Made by a program: the position numbers and the translations under genes. From assembly GCA_030847615.1 (NCBI GenBank), contig JAUMIR010000004.1:75175001-75239000 (forward strand): a stretch of DNA of 64,000 bases, given 5' to 3'. Positions 23,043 through 34,649 of the stretch are shown one piece after another (the stretch's first letter is position 1; each line of letters begins with the position of its first letter). The notes beneath the pieces are model-generated. The model did no database searches and was not told the origin of the DNA. It worked only from the letters and a program-made list of their open reading frames with translations. Source of the stretch: Gambelia wislizenii (taxonomy: Eukaryota > Chordata > Lepidosauria > Squamata > Crotaphytidae).

Positions 23043-23616
23043 GATACTACAAAAGGGCTCCCCATCACATGACATTGACTCCTCATGTTCTCCAAGCATC
23101 CTGCTGCCATAAATAAGGCATTCTTTTTTATTAACAGGCCAACCCATCAGTTAATTGCTGATGGCATTTTTCACAGTATTGCCAGCATCTGAAACTATGC
23201 CCCATTCTGCTGGCATGATTACAGCATTAATGGGCAGTCCCCGCCAGAACACTTCTGGGTGCGAATGCAAAAACTAGGCACAGGACGCACTTTTTATGAA
23301 TCTCCCCGTTTTGCTGGCAAATTGTAAAATGTGTTTCAGTGCTTGTGTGTTCATCTTCTTTGTTAGTTTCAGTGTGTTTTTTTTACTTCAAAGCATGCTC
23401 GTGTTTTCTTGCAAGAACCACCAAGATCACCTGCCCCCATGAACGTGGAAATAAATAGCACTAGCAGTTGTGCTTTGATAATTTCAGGGCTGCTTTTTCT
23501 TGCTACTACAACGACATGTGATAAAAAGGGTTATGATGCTGGGACACTTATGCTTTTAAATATAGTGGGACAAGAACGTTTTTAGAGGCTTATCTGATAA
23601 TCTCCTGAGGATCTAT
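23043..23616. mobile_element. Fragment of Harbinger-like element family H
   Basis: The right end reads CTTATCTGATAATCTCC (to about 23616), the complement of the GGAGATTATCAGA terminus seen at 27434 and 63981. The interior AAGGCATTCTTTTTTATTAA and the CTCGTGTTTTCTTGCAAGAA region parallel 37410-37430 and 63780-63800. No left terminus was found, so the start is only a search limit. Confidence 0.5.
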
Positions 23617-23734
23617 GAAATGGCAGGAAACCAAAACTTTTTGCTGCCAGCCAAATGCTTCCACCTTTGAAGTGGTGGCTGCAGCACTCCTGTTTGTTCA
23701 GCTCTCCGATCCTTAGTCACGCTCTAGCCTCATG

Positions 23735-24202
23735 TCTACACAAACTAGAATGTGTCCAGAGGAGGGCAACCAAAATCATGGGAGTTTTGGAAGCCATGCC
23801 CTATGAGGAGCGGCTTAGGGAGTTGGGTATGTTTAGACTGGGGAAGAGAAGTTTAAGAGGGGATGTACTAGCCACGCTTAAATATCTGATGGGACATCAT
23901 ACTGAGGATGGAGTAAGCTTGTTTTCTGCTGCCCCAGAGACTAGGACACAGAGCAATGGAACTACAGGAAAAGAGATTCCACCTAAACATTAGGAAGAAC
24001 TTCATGACAGTAAGAGCTGTTCGGCAGTGGAATATGCTGCCTCAGAGTGTGGTGGAATCTCCTTCTTTGGAGGTTTTTAAACAGAGGCTGGATGGCCATC
24101 TGTCAGGAATGTTTGATTGGGCATTCCTCCAGGGCAGGGGGTTGGACTAGATGGTCCTTGTGGTCTCTTCCAATTCTATGATTCCATGGTTCTATGGTTC
24201 TA
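23735..24202 (+). mobile_element. CR1 3' fragment
   Basis: Encodes [38 protein letters not shown] and, after one frameshift near 23960, KEIPPKH/LQEKRFHLNIRKNFMTVRAV and [15 protein letters not shown]. Ends in a TCTATGATTCCATGGTTCTA tail. 5'-truncated. Confidence 0.93.
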
Positions 24203-25666
24203 AGTAGAAGGAGACATGAGGCTGGAGAGAGACTAAGGATCGAAGAGACAAACAAGCAGGAGCACCACAGTCACCACCCTGAGGGAAAAAGCAAGCGGCT
24301 GGTAGCAAAAAGTTTTGGTTTTGGGAGGTTTTTAGATTTCCAGACTAGGAATGGTCAACCTGTACATACAACATAGCCTTAATATAAGATCTCAGCCATG
24401 GCATCCAGTGGTGTCTCATATCACAGTATGGGCATGCATGCAAACACACACATATGCACACATATGCACACACATGCCCATTGTACCATTTTAAACCTTT
24501 TTATTTTTCCGCATTTTTAAAAAATAATTTTCAATTATGAATATTATGATTATTTCCTACCACTCCACTAAAAGCATTCATCTAGTAGTCCTTTCAAAAT
24601 TAAGAAAGCAAACGAACCTTGCAAATGCAAGTATTTCCTCCTATGCCACAGCATTGTTTTATCATTTGATACAGTTTTCCTATGCATGCATTTTTAAAAA
24701 TTCTTTTATTTCCTTTCAATTCTAAACTGTCTACTTCCCTACTGCAATGTTAGTGTGCATGCAGATCTTTTGAATGGGAAGACAACTAGCAGGTGATCCC
24801 CTTAATCCTTGCCCCTGTAGCCAGGTGTCTCTGTATTGGAACGTTTCCACAGTCCTGCTAGCTTGCATGGGCCTAGAGTACTACCTTTAGAACAGTGCTT
24901 TTTTTTTTTTACTTGAAAGGCTCACAAGTGGCTTTTGGGTGGAACACAGAGGAGAAAGAGCAGCTAGTTTAAAGAGTTAACAAGGTTTTGAGGCTCAGAG
25001 AATGTTCAGCGAGGTTTTGAAATCTGATTTTCTTTCTGCAATAAAGATTAATCAACTTCCTATCTGAGAGCAGAAGTAGAAGATGGTGCAGGAGGTTAAT
25101 GGCTACGATTCTTTGCAGGCTATAGTTATAATGAATAACCCAAATCAACTCTCATGTAAATCACTGCTGACACTAAGCTAAGTGGGAACATGATTGGGAC
25201 CCTTTACTATGCTCCTTCATGGTCCATGGTGCAGGAATGCAGTATTTTCTCTAGAATTGCTTCCCCCGCTGTCTGTCTATCCAATAAGCTTCTGCTATCC
25301 CTTAGTCATTTGTGTTGTCATTCTTGATGAGAACATTACTTCAGTCTTCCTGCTCTAAAGTAGATTTTCTTAAATATCTACAGCTACTTTCATAACCCTG
25401 TGGTTTTCTGGTATTCAAGATACATTTGGGATATGTTTTAAATCCCTTCTGCTATGATAGAAATTTCTTTCTTGTTTTTTTTCTTTTTTTAATGAAAAGC
25501 TGACATTTTCATGTCAGGCTCCATGATCACAGGATAAATTGTTTGTAATGCATAAACTGATTTCTTGGCATAAAACATTACAAACAAAGCAAATATAGCT
25601 TCATGCATCTTCTCAAACTAAGGTGGTATCTGGGTTCAAGAGTCAAACATCCTGCAGATATAAATA
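24203..25666. other. No recognisable element
   Basis: About 24216-24245 shares GGCTGGAGAGAGACTAAGGA with 22288-22310. A CA/CATG-rich patch lies at 24433-24475. No gene supported. Confidence 0.4.
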
Positions 25667-25924
25667 CAGTAGGACCCCTGTATCTACTGGGGATTGGTTC
25701 CAGCAAGAGGGGGGCATGGATACTGAAAACCATGGATAATAGTGAGTACCATTGAAAATAATGGGACTTCTGGTTTAAAATACCATAGAGTTGCCTTGGA
25801 GGACCTAGAAAATGGCTAGAGGGGATGGATTTTCTAGGAAGACTCTACGGTAGGGGTGTTGTTTTGTGTCCCATGGATAACTGAATTGGTGGATAATGAA
25901 TCAGTGGATACAGGGGTCCTACTG
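25667..25924. mobile_element. Family A foldback MITE (complete)
   Basis: TA at 25665-25666 and 25925-25926. Termini CAGTAGGACCCCTGTATC and GATACAGGGGTCCTACTG are perfect inverted repeats. The centre folds (ACCATAGAGTTGCC...ACTCTACGGTA, and CCTAGAAAATGGCTAG against ATTTTCTAGG). 258 bp, no coding capacity; TA target site points to the Tc1/mariner-pogo group. Confidence 0.9.
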
Positions 25925-26814
25925 TACTCTTTAAATTATCATACCCAAAATAGGGATTATCTTGAGCAATATACAGGCATACCTGAGACTCCAACAAACA
26001 AGCTCCTTTTAATAAAATCTTTTTATGCCCACCCAGCCCTTCCTATTTCTCCTTGTATTCTGTCTACCTGGAAGTGTTTTAGCAGCATGAGCATTGGCAA
26101 GATAGTGTAGGAGGGATGGCGATACAGACTCTCAGGGCCAGTTTGCAGGAATGTTTCCATAGTAAACAATGCAATAAAGCTTCAGCTGGGAAAGAATGGG
26201 GTTCTATTCTGGCTGATCTTACTGCAGCCATGTGTGCCTTCCTATTACAGGCAAGGTATACAGCAGCTGCCTCCAGTATACTTTTCTGAGCATGTGTGAA
26301 CAGTAAAAGAAAGAGAAAAGAGGAACACAGACTAGCCTGCCTTAGCAGCTACTCCTAGTATGTTAAAAAGCATACATCTGTAAGTACTGTATGCTTTAAA
26401 AAAAAAAAAAAGCACACATCAAGAAGTGTAAGCACCAAAAATGGAAATCATAAGAAAAGAGAGGCTGATGAAAGAAAAAGCCTGGCTGTATTTTGGAAAA
26501 ATCCTTCAAGTGGTCTTTAGCAGGTTCAAAATGCTCTTGTTTACTTATGCAAGGCTTGGTTGCTCCATTTCACAAGTGCATATTGTTAGTTTTGGATAAA
26601 AGTTTGTTGAAAGATGTTGAACTGCTTTTTCTTTCTTGTGCTGTAGGAACCTGTCCCTATTCTTTCCATATTGTTTCTGCTTCTGGTTTCTGCCTTTTAT
26701 TAAAGAAGTAATGCCAAGGAACACACCTACTTCATTAACCAGGGCTTTTATTACATTTGTACGTGTGAAACAAAATACGAAATCCACAAAAAAGCGCTAC
26801 CTTTATTTGCCAAC
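25925..26814. other. No recognisable feature
   Basis: An A-run lies at 26398-26412. Otherwise nothing supported. Confidence 0.4.
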
Positions 26815-26875
26815 CAAATGCAAAACTCATGACAAGCTTTCTAAGCTCTACTAGCTTCTTCATCAGGCAAAAGAT
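26690..26875 (-). mobile_element. Dispersed repeat end with hammerhead-like core
   Basis: On the minus strand it reads CTGATGA (26866-26860), a possible stem AAGCT...AGCTT, GAAA (26841-26838), then GCTTGTCATGAG and AATAAAGGTAGCGC. CTGATGA-stem-GAAA is the conserved hammerhead ribozyme core, and such motifs are known in Penelope-like retroelements. Activity and family are inference. Confidence 0.4.
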
Positions 26876-27433
26876 GTTTAAAAAAGAAAGAAAAGTGAGG
26901 ATGTTGGAGTCACAGGCCTACATTTTGTTTCAGGTGTTTCTTGTGTAGTTGTTCAGGTGAGGAATCTCATGCAGGCAGAGGCCACTCCTGCTTCTTGGCC
27001 ATGTGGTGCTGAACAGTAAAATTTAACTCCTTCTGCAGCAGCAAGGCAACCTCTTTTGGTATTCAGCATGACTCTTGACACTTTGTGAAGCCAGGACTCC
27101 TTTGCTGGGCAGACAAAGCATAGTTGCTACTTGTACTTCTTTGACAGTTATTTAGGATAACATGCCTTATGTCTATACAGCTTGCTTTATCCAGAAATTT
27201 GTAACATCGTTTCTTCATTTAACTGTTGTTGTAAGAGTTTAATTTCTTTATTAATAGTAACTGATGAAGGATTTTTCTGTTGTTCTTCTCTAATTTTAAT
27301 TTCCTTTATTACTCTTTCTCTTTTCTCACACCTCTTCTTTTTAACGTCTGTTCCCTTCTGTATAAAGATTCCCCTAATATATGCCTTCGATGTATCCCAG
27401 ATGTTTCTCAGTGATGATCCTTCCATCATGTTA
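26876..27433. other. No recognisable feature
   Basis: Nothing supported. Confidence 0.4.
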
Positions 27434-28078
27434 GGAGATTATCAGATGGGCCCTTAGGGTCTGTTTCTGTCCCGCTGCCCCCCCCCTCTGCTCCAATCCC
27501 ATTCCTGCCACAGAATAAAGAGAAAAATTTCACACACCTGCCTTAATTCCACAGCAGGAATGGGCTCCCCCTCCCTTTGCTGCCCGGTCGTAAATGCAGC
27601 CATCATAAGGCTGCTTTTACGACCAGGAACTGAAATCCTGGCCATTTTCATGAGAGAACGGCCGGGCGGCAAATTTAAAAATGCACACACACCGTGCAGC
27701 TATCAAAACAGCAAACCAACCAGGAAAATACATTTAAAAAAAAAAAAAAAAGCTACCCGGAGAGGGGAAAAAAGGGGTTAACTTATCTTGTCGTCCAGAT
27801 TGCACCCAGAAGTGTCTGGTACAGACCTCCCAGTGATGTTACAGCCCGTTTTCATCCCAGGAGCACAATGGGACTCCTGTTCACTTGCCCCTTGTTCCGT
27901 TATAATAACAGATTGGGCCTCTTATTCATGGATTTTTCCGTGAATAAGAGGAAGTGCGGGAGGAACAGGAGCAGAATGGAATCATCCCAGGACGGGGACA
28001 ACATCATCTAAAAGGTAAGCCTTTTAGCAATACCCTGTCGTCCCTGTCCTGGGATATTTTTACTGTCTGATAATCTCC
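27434..28078. mobile_element. Harbinger-like element, family H (645 bp)
   Basis: Bounded by TTA at 27431-27433 and 28079-28081. Left terminus GGAGATTATCAGATGGGC; right terminus GTCTGATAATCTCC is its complement. The interior is GC-rich, with an internal hairpin near 27918-27950 (CCTCTTATTCATGG / CCGTGAATAAGAGG). No transposase; a 3-bp TTA duplication fits PIF/Harbinger. Confidence 0.75.
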
Positions 28079-28081
28079 TTA

Positions 28082-28241
28082 GCCTGGGATTTTAAACCAG
28101 GAAGTGAATGCAGCTTCATGAGAGCTCCATTTACTGCTGGGCTGCAGAGGGGGAGGGAGTGTCGTATGAACAAGGTAGAAGTAAAAAGTTGGATTATCAT
28201 GCTGGGATGGGGGCAGGAGAGGAGATTGCGAGACAGGGACG

Positions 28242-28275
<34 letters not shown>

Positions 28276-28284
28276 TCTCCATCT
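28082..28284. other. Orphan family H end with 32-T run
   Basis: The stretch ends TCTCCATCTGATAATCTCC at 28284, a second family H right terminus, preceded by a 32-base T run (28243-28274). Its left partner is not seen. The T run may be length-uncertain in the assembly. Confidence 0.5.
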
Positions 28285-28450
28285 GATAATCTCCAGTAGT
28301 TTGAGTGTTGGACTAGGACTCTGGGAAGAGCAGGGTTTGAATCCCCACTCAGCTAGGGAAGCCTACTGAGTGACCTTCAGCAAGTCATAATCTCTTAGCC
28401 TTCGAAGAAGAGAATGGGAAACCTCCTCTAAATAAATATTTCCAGGAAAA
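28285..28450 (+). mobile_element. Sauria-type SINE, 5'-trimmed
   Basis: GAGTGTTGGACTAGGACTCT, B-box GGTTTGAATCC and GGGAAACCTCCTCTAAATAA in SINE order. It begins immediately after the family H terminus and lacks the first bases and the CAA tail. Confidence 0.8.
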
Positions 28451-28451
28451 T

Positions 28452-28545
28452 CATATACGTGGGTGGCAGTCCAGAAAAGCTTATGACAAATAAAAGCTCT
28501 TAGTCCTTAAGATAACCCAAGACCCATTATTGTTTTTACTCAGTT
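28452..28545 (+). mobile_element. Dispersed repeat end, hammerhead-like stem relic
   Basis: GTGGGTGGCAGTCCAGAAAA followed by GCTTATGACAAATAAAAGCT is the same arrangement as 38805-38865: stem-like GTGGG...CCA(C), GAAA-like, GCTTATG. The upstream CTGATGA is missing or eroded. Confidence 0.4.
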
Positions 28546-28559
28546 TCTGTCTTTAGTAA

Positions 28560-28950
28560 TTGTTATGTTATGTTATGTTATGTTATTGTATTTATTTCTT
28601 ACCCATCTCTCCCCAAGGCTCAAGGCAGAATACAACATAAATTAAAATACTGTACAATATATGACATAAAATCATTTAAACACACAAATAAAAACAGATA
28701 CAATTAAAACAAACATTAAAATCATTCATAAATTTAAAATACCAATTTAAAATTCATAGATTAAAATCAACTGGCTAGGCCTGCTGGAAGAGATAGATCT
28801 TTAATGCTGTTTTAAATTCCAACAGTGTGTTTAGCTGTCGTATCTCTTCTGTCATATCTCTTTTAGGATACAGATCAGGGTCTTTTTACTGATGGCACAA
28901 TACTGTTGCTTTGGAATGCCCTCATAAGAAGTTGTCTAACAAAATTGTTG
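28560..28950 (-). mobile_element. L2-like LINE 3' remnant
   Basis: A (TGTTA)n tract at 28561-28586 precedes TTACCCATCTCTCCCCAAGG, an AT-rich UTR, and CTGGCTAGGCCTGCTGGAAG. This is the layout of the reversed L2 end at 3114-3665 (microsatellite, 'accccgcc' motif, AT-rich UTR, 'ggcctgccagaag'). No coding similarity beyond the last few codons. Confidence 0.6.
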
Positions 28951-30649
28951 CTTTGTTTTCATCCACAACTAAGACTCTTTATTTTTTTAGAATAGTAATG
29001 GAAATCAGGTGCCACTCCAGATTGTATTGGACTGTAACTTTTGCCATCTCTGCTAATGGTGAAAGGTAATGGAGTTGTCATCTGATAACATTTGGGGGGC
29101 CATACATTCACCATTCCTAGCTTAGAAGGAGATTTCCCAGGCTGTTAAGCATTTCTTTTTTACTGGGGAGTTTGTCCCTCGAGGGGGGTGCCTTGTTTCA
29201 ATTTCTTCTGGAAATTTAATTTTAATATTTATTGCCTTAAATGGAAAAGTTGTCTTTCAAAGACTTAAAACCACTCAGAGCTGTTCTTACTATTGGGTAG
29301 AGTGAGATGGTTGCCTCAGCAAGCTGGTTTGATATATTAATTATTGTATTTTTAGCGGAAAGAAGAAAGAGTGGTGATTATGGGATTGTGGGCCAGAATA
29401 ACTTGACTGGATTGGGAATTACATCTGTTGGGCTTAGCAAGTTACAATGGTACCATTTGCTGCTCAACATCAAACAGCAAAAGGTCTTGGCCCAGTTATT
29501 CATTTTGTTTACTACCATGCAATTTACTTTTACTTTTATAACTTTCTGTGACATACAATTTCAGGAAGGGTTAGTCCCAAGACTTTTTGTTGCCTTAGGC
29601 AAAAGACAAGATGGCACACCCACCTATGGAAGGTAACTGGACTGGCAACTGAATTTTACTTCAGTTGGTGATAGGACTGCATCCTCCAGCTCCACTGCTA
29701 ACATCCGGTTGATTTAAGTGATGCAGGGCAAACAGAATGGAACACATCCAACTCTACCTTCAACAGCTAGGGAGCTGCCATCATTACCTTTTCCACACCA
29801 CCTCTTATTTGTTATTTGAGGCACCTCTGCCTAATTGTAGAGCTGGTCAGACCTTGGGAAATTGACTTTTATGAACTACAGCTCCCATAACCCTGCAGCC
29901 AACATGGACAGATTCTAAGCACTGTGGACCAAAAGTTTCTAAGCTCTGGCGCTGGCCTTGATTTCAATCTTAGTTTAGAATTAGATGGTTCAAAATATAC
30001 CTCTCAAATAGAGACAAATCCTAATTTAGTGTCAACTTTATATATGACCAGTTGACACTGACTAGCCCAAAGACATCCAGTGAGTTTAAGGGCTGAATGA
30101 GATTTATTCCCAGATCCTTGCCATTCACATCCTACTCTGTCAATGATACAGTGCTAATCCCTTTAGATCCCATTGCTTGGATCATGTTAAATTGTTCTTC
30201 TGGGGAACAACCTACACATGTCAAAGATTCATGATATGATCTCCCAAGTGCCACAGGAAGCTGCCAGTTTGAACAGAGAAGCAGTGCTGCTAGAAGAGGG
30301 TTTTTAAAAAAATATTCTTTCATCTCACCTCATTTGCCCAATCTTGCCAGCTGCAACTAGCCTCTCCCAGCTGCTATAAGCCATATTGGTAATGGGTGTG
30401 GTAGTGTTTTTCCCTCAGGAGGTTGTATAGCTGTGGTGGAGGAGTTAGATCATGGAAACAGCAAGAGTTAAACCTCTATTCCTCATCTATTAGGAGTATC
30501 CCAGGCCCTTAGATTCCACAGTCAAAACCTGAGACCTTAGGACAACCCCTTGTGATATCACAGGAGGTGGGAAGTGATGATGTTATGGAGTGACATCACA
30601 AGAGGCATCCACTGGTGATGCCGTTATGCACAATATATTAAACATCATC
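28951..30649. other. No gene; two MITE fossils
   Basis: About 29020-29115 and 29850-29910 (AACTACAGCTCCCATAACCC) are short remnants of the 'actacaactccc' foldback families. The rest shows nothing. Confidence 0.4.
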
Positions 30650-30880
30650 TACAGTTGCACCTAAAGGTACCAAATTCCATCTGATCTTGGAAGCTAAGCA
30701 AGGTCAGCCCTGGTTAGTATTTGGATGGGAGACATCCAGCAAATACCAGGTGCTTCAGGCTACATTTAAGAGGAAGAAGCAGGCAAAACCACCTCTGAAT
30801 ATTCCTTGCCTAAGAAAACAGTATGAAATTTATGGGGTCACCATAAGTTGACAGGTGACTTGAAAGCACATACATACACC
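30650..30880 (+). mobile_element. 5S-derived SINE
   Basis: TTCCATCTGATCTTGGAAGC, TAAGCAAGGTCAGCCCTGGT, TAGTATTTGGATGGGAGACA and ATACCAGGTGCTTCAGGCTA are the 5S portion. GGCAAAACCACCTCTGAATA and AGGTGACTTGAAAGCACATA are the tail. Nearly full length. Confidence 0.88.
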
Positions 30881-31449
30881 ATTGCACAAACCATGCCATT
30901 AAAAAAAAGTTTAACAAGTGGGGAAAACACATATACTCACCCTTTTCAAGGCAGCACTCTTGCCCTGAAATGCTTCCTTCTCACCCTGAAAACCGGAGAA
31001 GATAGTCAAGACCCTGAGACTCAAGGTCAGGACCTGAGATCTGAGGCCCCTACTCATCACTGATTTCCCCATCAAAATAGCAGCAGTAAAAGGGGGAAAG
31101 CCATTAGGATATCCAGTCAAGGATCACCTCATGGATCCTTTGTCCCTTAGAAGACAGGTGATGGCTTGAAATGATTCTGAATCTGAATCTAATTTAATGC
31201 CACATTCACATTAAATAAAAACTCTTTAGAGAGGATGACTTCATGGCCTGGAAATTCCCAAGAACTCTTTCCAGTGAGAGATTACTTATTTTACAGTTGT
31301 TGGTTTACTCAGATTATAAAAATTACAAAATTTGATATGAACAACAGTATTAAGATGGTTAAAAGGAGAGTCTGGTGGTTTGTTTAATCACTCCTATTCT
31401 CACACAGTTATCAGCCAGATGATAAAAATGTTGTGTTGATCAAAGATGG
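30881..31449. other. No recognisable feature
   Basis: Nothing supported. Confidence 0.4.
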
Positions 31450-31585
31450 TATTTCAACTGTTTTGGATTACAGTTTCCAGCATCTCCTAGTCAGCGATGG
31501 TGAATATAATTTAGCATCATTGGCCATGATAGCTGAAGAATTCTGGGATTTGTAGTCCAACACATTTGGAGATCGCCAGCTTGAA
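31450..31585. mobile_element. Foldback MITE
   Basis: GATTACAGTTTCCAGCATCT and ATTCTGGGATTTGTAGTCCA are inverted arms around a GGCCATGATAGC centre. Short DNA element of a family with fossils at 3662, 13000 and 29850. Confidence 0.6.
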
Positions 31586-31984
31586 GTGCTATGATTTATC
31601 ATATCTCTTTTACTGACCACAGATGAAAAGGGTCTCACTCAACACACATAGACTACATAGGACTGTTACTAAAACAGTCTGGTTTTACTGTGGTTCATAA
31701 CTAATTTTGCATAAATTGTCTGTCTTGCAGAAGCATCTCAATTATGGAATTCCCTTCGGTTAGAGATTTAGTCATCCTCCACACTTTTGTCTTTCAGGCA
31801 CCCTTTAAAAATATATTTATTTGTAGAAGCTTCCAGGAAATAAGTGAGCATTTGATTTGGCTTTTAATACTTCTGCTGCTTTTATTGTATTCCAGCAGAA
31901 ATGTGTAAGTTTGCAATTGTATTTGTTAACTGAGGACATATACCTTCCATGCTGAAATAGATTCACAGGCTGACAGTTCATTTT

Positions 31985-32310
31985 AGGGCACAATTCAAAG
32001 TACTGGTTATGACCTATAAAATCCTATATGGCTTGGGTCCAGATTAACTTGTAAACCACCTTGGGTCCTATGCTGAGAGAAAGGCAGGAAATAAATCAAA
32101 TAAAGAAATAAAATATCTGAAAGAAAGTATCTCCCAATACGAGTGTCCCTACTCTTTAAGATCCTCAAGGGAGGGCTTTTCTCTGTTTCCCATCATCATC
32201 CCAGGCACATTTGGTGAGGACACAGGAGAGAGCCTTTTGAATGGCTGCCCCAGACTGTGGAATTCCATCCGCAGGAGGATGCATTGGCTCCTTCTCGGCT
32301 CTCTTTCCAT
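31985..32310 (+). mobile_element. L2-like LINE 3' fragment with internal patch
   Basis: GGGCACAATTCAAAGTACTG, GGCTTGGGTCCAGATTAACT, GAGAGCCTTTTGAATGGCTG and GCCCCAGACTGTGGAATTCC follow the order of 61560-61790. About 32045-32125 (CTTGGGTCCTATGCTGAGAG, AAGGCAGGAAATAAAT) looks like a separate L2 tail placed inside. Confidence 0.65.
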
Positions 32311-33055
32311 AGGCAGACAAGCAACGTTTTTATTTACTCAGGCCTGTGACAGTTAATTGTCCATTGCAGAAGATCTTTTATTTGGGGTGTGCTGCACTTT
32401 TAGCATTACTGTTATATTTATTGCTCTTTTAACTGTTTTAATTGATGGACACAATTCTATAGGGGAGTTAAGAAAGTGTAACCTAGAGTTACGCATTCAT
32501 AACTGTGTGGTATTCACAATCTGCACATAGCCCCTAGTTTAGGGCACATGTAGGAACTGTGAAAGTCCCCCAATTCCCACTTGCCAGGAAACAGCCACTG
32601 GGATCAATGGGGATCTGTTCCCATGTTGCTCAGGAAAGTGCTGACTGATGTTCCCACCCACCCCCCTCACATGAGCCATCTCCAGTGCAAGAGGAAATTC
32701 TGACAGGGACCTAGATTCTGCCTGTCTCACTGGAGGTCACTCACATGACGGGGTGGGAATATCAGTTAGCTGCTTCCTGAGCAACAGGGGAACAGATTAC
32801 CATCGATCGCATTAGCTGCTTCCTAGTAAGTGGGGATAGGGAGTCAGGCCGGGATTCACAGTGTAGCACTCTAATTACAGTGCTTATGCATGTATAAATT
32901 TCCCCACAGGATTCTGGCCAATGTTTTTAACATGATTGTTTGTTTGTTGTTACTATTCTTTATCCATTGTTTTAACTGTATTTTGTTTAAATTTATATTG
33001 TGAGCTGTCTTGGTTCCCATATTGGGAGAAAGACGGGATATAAATTAAGTAAATA
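32311..33055 (+). mobile_element. L2-like 3' UTR, interrupted
   Basis: The UTR continues to about 32450 and appears to resume at about 32925-33055 with TTATATTGTGAGCTGTCTTG and AAGACGGGATATAAATTAAG, a typical L2 end. The intervening ~470 bp show no identifiable element. Confidence 0.5.
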
Positions 33056-34649
33056 ACTAAATATTTGTAATTTGTGGTTTTCAATATATGGATTTTGTGT
33101 TTCTAGCTGTATGTTTTTCAGCAGTAAATGGAAATATTGGCAAAATGTTTTAATTGTGTATGTTTTTGTGAATGCGGTATTCTGAAGGGTGATCTGTTTG
33201 ACAATATGGGACACACGTATTGCCAACCTGCTGGTAATGACAAAAACCTAGATAATGCATAGCATTCTACCGCCCTTCCCCTGTCTATGGGGCATGGGAT
33301 CTGTTCAGGTTTTTACTCAGAACTGTAAAGGAGCTATCCCAGGTGTTGGAGTTATTTGGGGGACAGAGTTCAGTATTCTAGATACCCCCTTTAAAATCTG
33401 GACTAAATCCCAGCAGATTTGCTATGTCATTGACATGGGAGCCAGCAGCCACCATAGTCTAGACTCTAGACAATTGTCTAGACTCTAGACAATGTGCTGT
33501 TCCAGAGGGGACTGTGAATTTTCTTCTGTGAGAATTATCATCAGTTATTTACATAGCACCATCACTGTACATGGCACTTTACAAGTAAAAGAAAAACAAA
33601 ACAGTTCCCTGCCCTTAGGCTTACATTATAACTTAAGCTGTCAATACTCATTATATACAGGAGGATACTACTGTATGTTGAAATGCAATTGACTGTCAAT
33701 TGCTCACTAGGACACAGTCAACTTGCTGTGTGATACAGTGAAAAGCAGAACTAAGTTCAGTTCACTGGGCATCCCATTATTGTCAGTTTACTTCCTCCAG
33801 GGGTGCAAATGAAGAGGCAGAAAATAGATGCTCAATATGGTTGGATGCAATGGGGTGTTTCATACACAAATAATTTTTGTCTGTTTTTTACCTGCTTATT
33901 TTCTGCCTGTGCATGTGTTACTCTTTGAGTGGACAGGTGTTTGAGGAAGTCATTTCTAGCATCAAAACAGATTTGCAAAACCCTTATTTAGAAATGCAGG
34001 GGGAAAGGAAGCAGTTTTAAAAATCAGCTGGTCATTAAATCAAATTTAGCTAAGATTAGTCTTTTCTGAGCTAATCAGGATCTTAAAAGATCATTCATTA
34101 ATAGCAAGTCCAAAGAGATGGCCATTTTACTTCTAGGTCTGATGTATGCTAAAATTCCTCTGACCACTTAGCACAAGGATGGGAAATGTGTGACCACTGA
34201 GAAGTTATTAGACTGTAATTCTGATAATTCCTCTTCATTAGTGATGCTGTCTAGAGCTGATGGCAGTTGTAATCCAAAAACTTATGGCGGTCCATATATT
34301 TCTCTATTCCATTTAGCAGATGGTGCAGATGGCAAAATTGCTCTGAGGTAAAGCACTTCAGATTTGGTGAAAAGGGTTCTCCTGATAGCTAAGCATACAA
34401 CATTAGTGAATGCTGAATGAAATGAGACAAACAATGGAGACATGGGAATAAATCAGGAGTTTTCAATCTTTTTAGTAAGCAGTCAACCTGGTAATGCTTT
34501 GCATCCATGTGTGCAATCCAGGTCCTTCCAGACTTGGCAGTCTGTCTGCTCCTTCCACTCTGAAAAGAGAGAATAGCAGTCGGAAGCCAGAACTGCATTT
34601 ATATGGGGACATCTAATACTACTATGAGACTATGAATGAACAATTCATA
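33056..34649. other. No gene; minor repeats
   Basis: 33458-33496 contains two tandem copies of a TCTAGACTCTAGACAAT(T) unit. 33535-33640 (ACATAGCACCATCACTGTAC, then CCCTGCCCTTAGGCTTACAT) resembles an old vertebrate-wide dispersed repeat. 34165-34285 is a MITE fossil. Confidence 0.4.
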
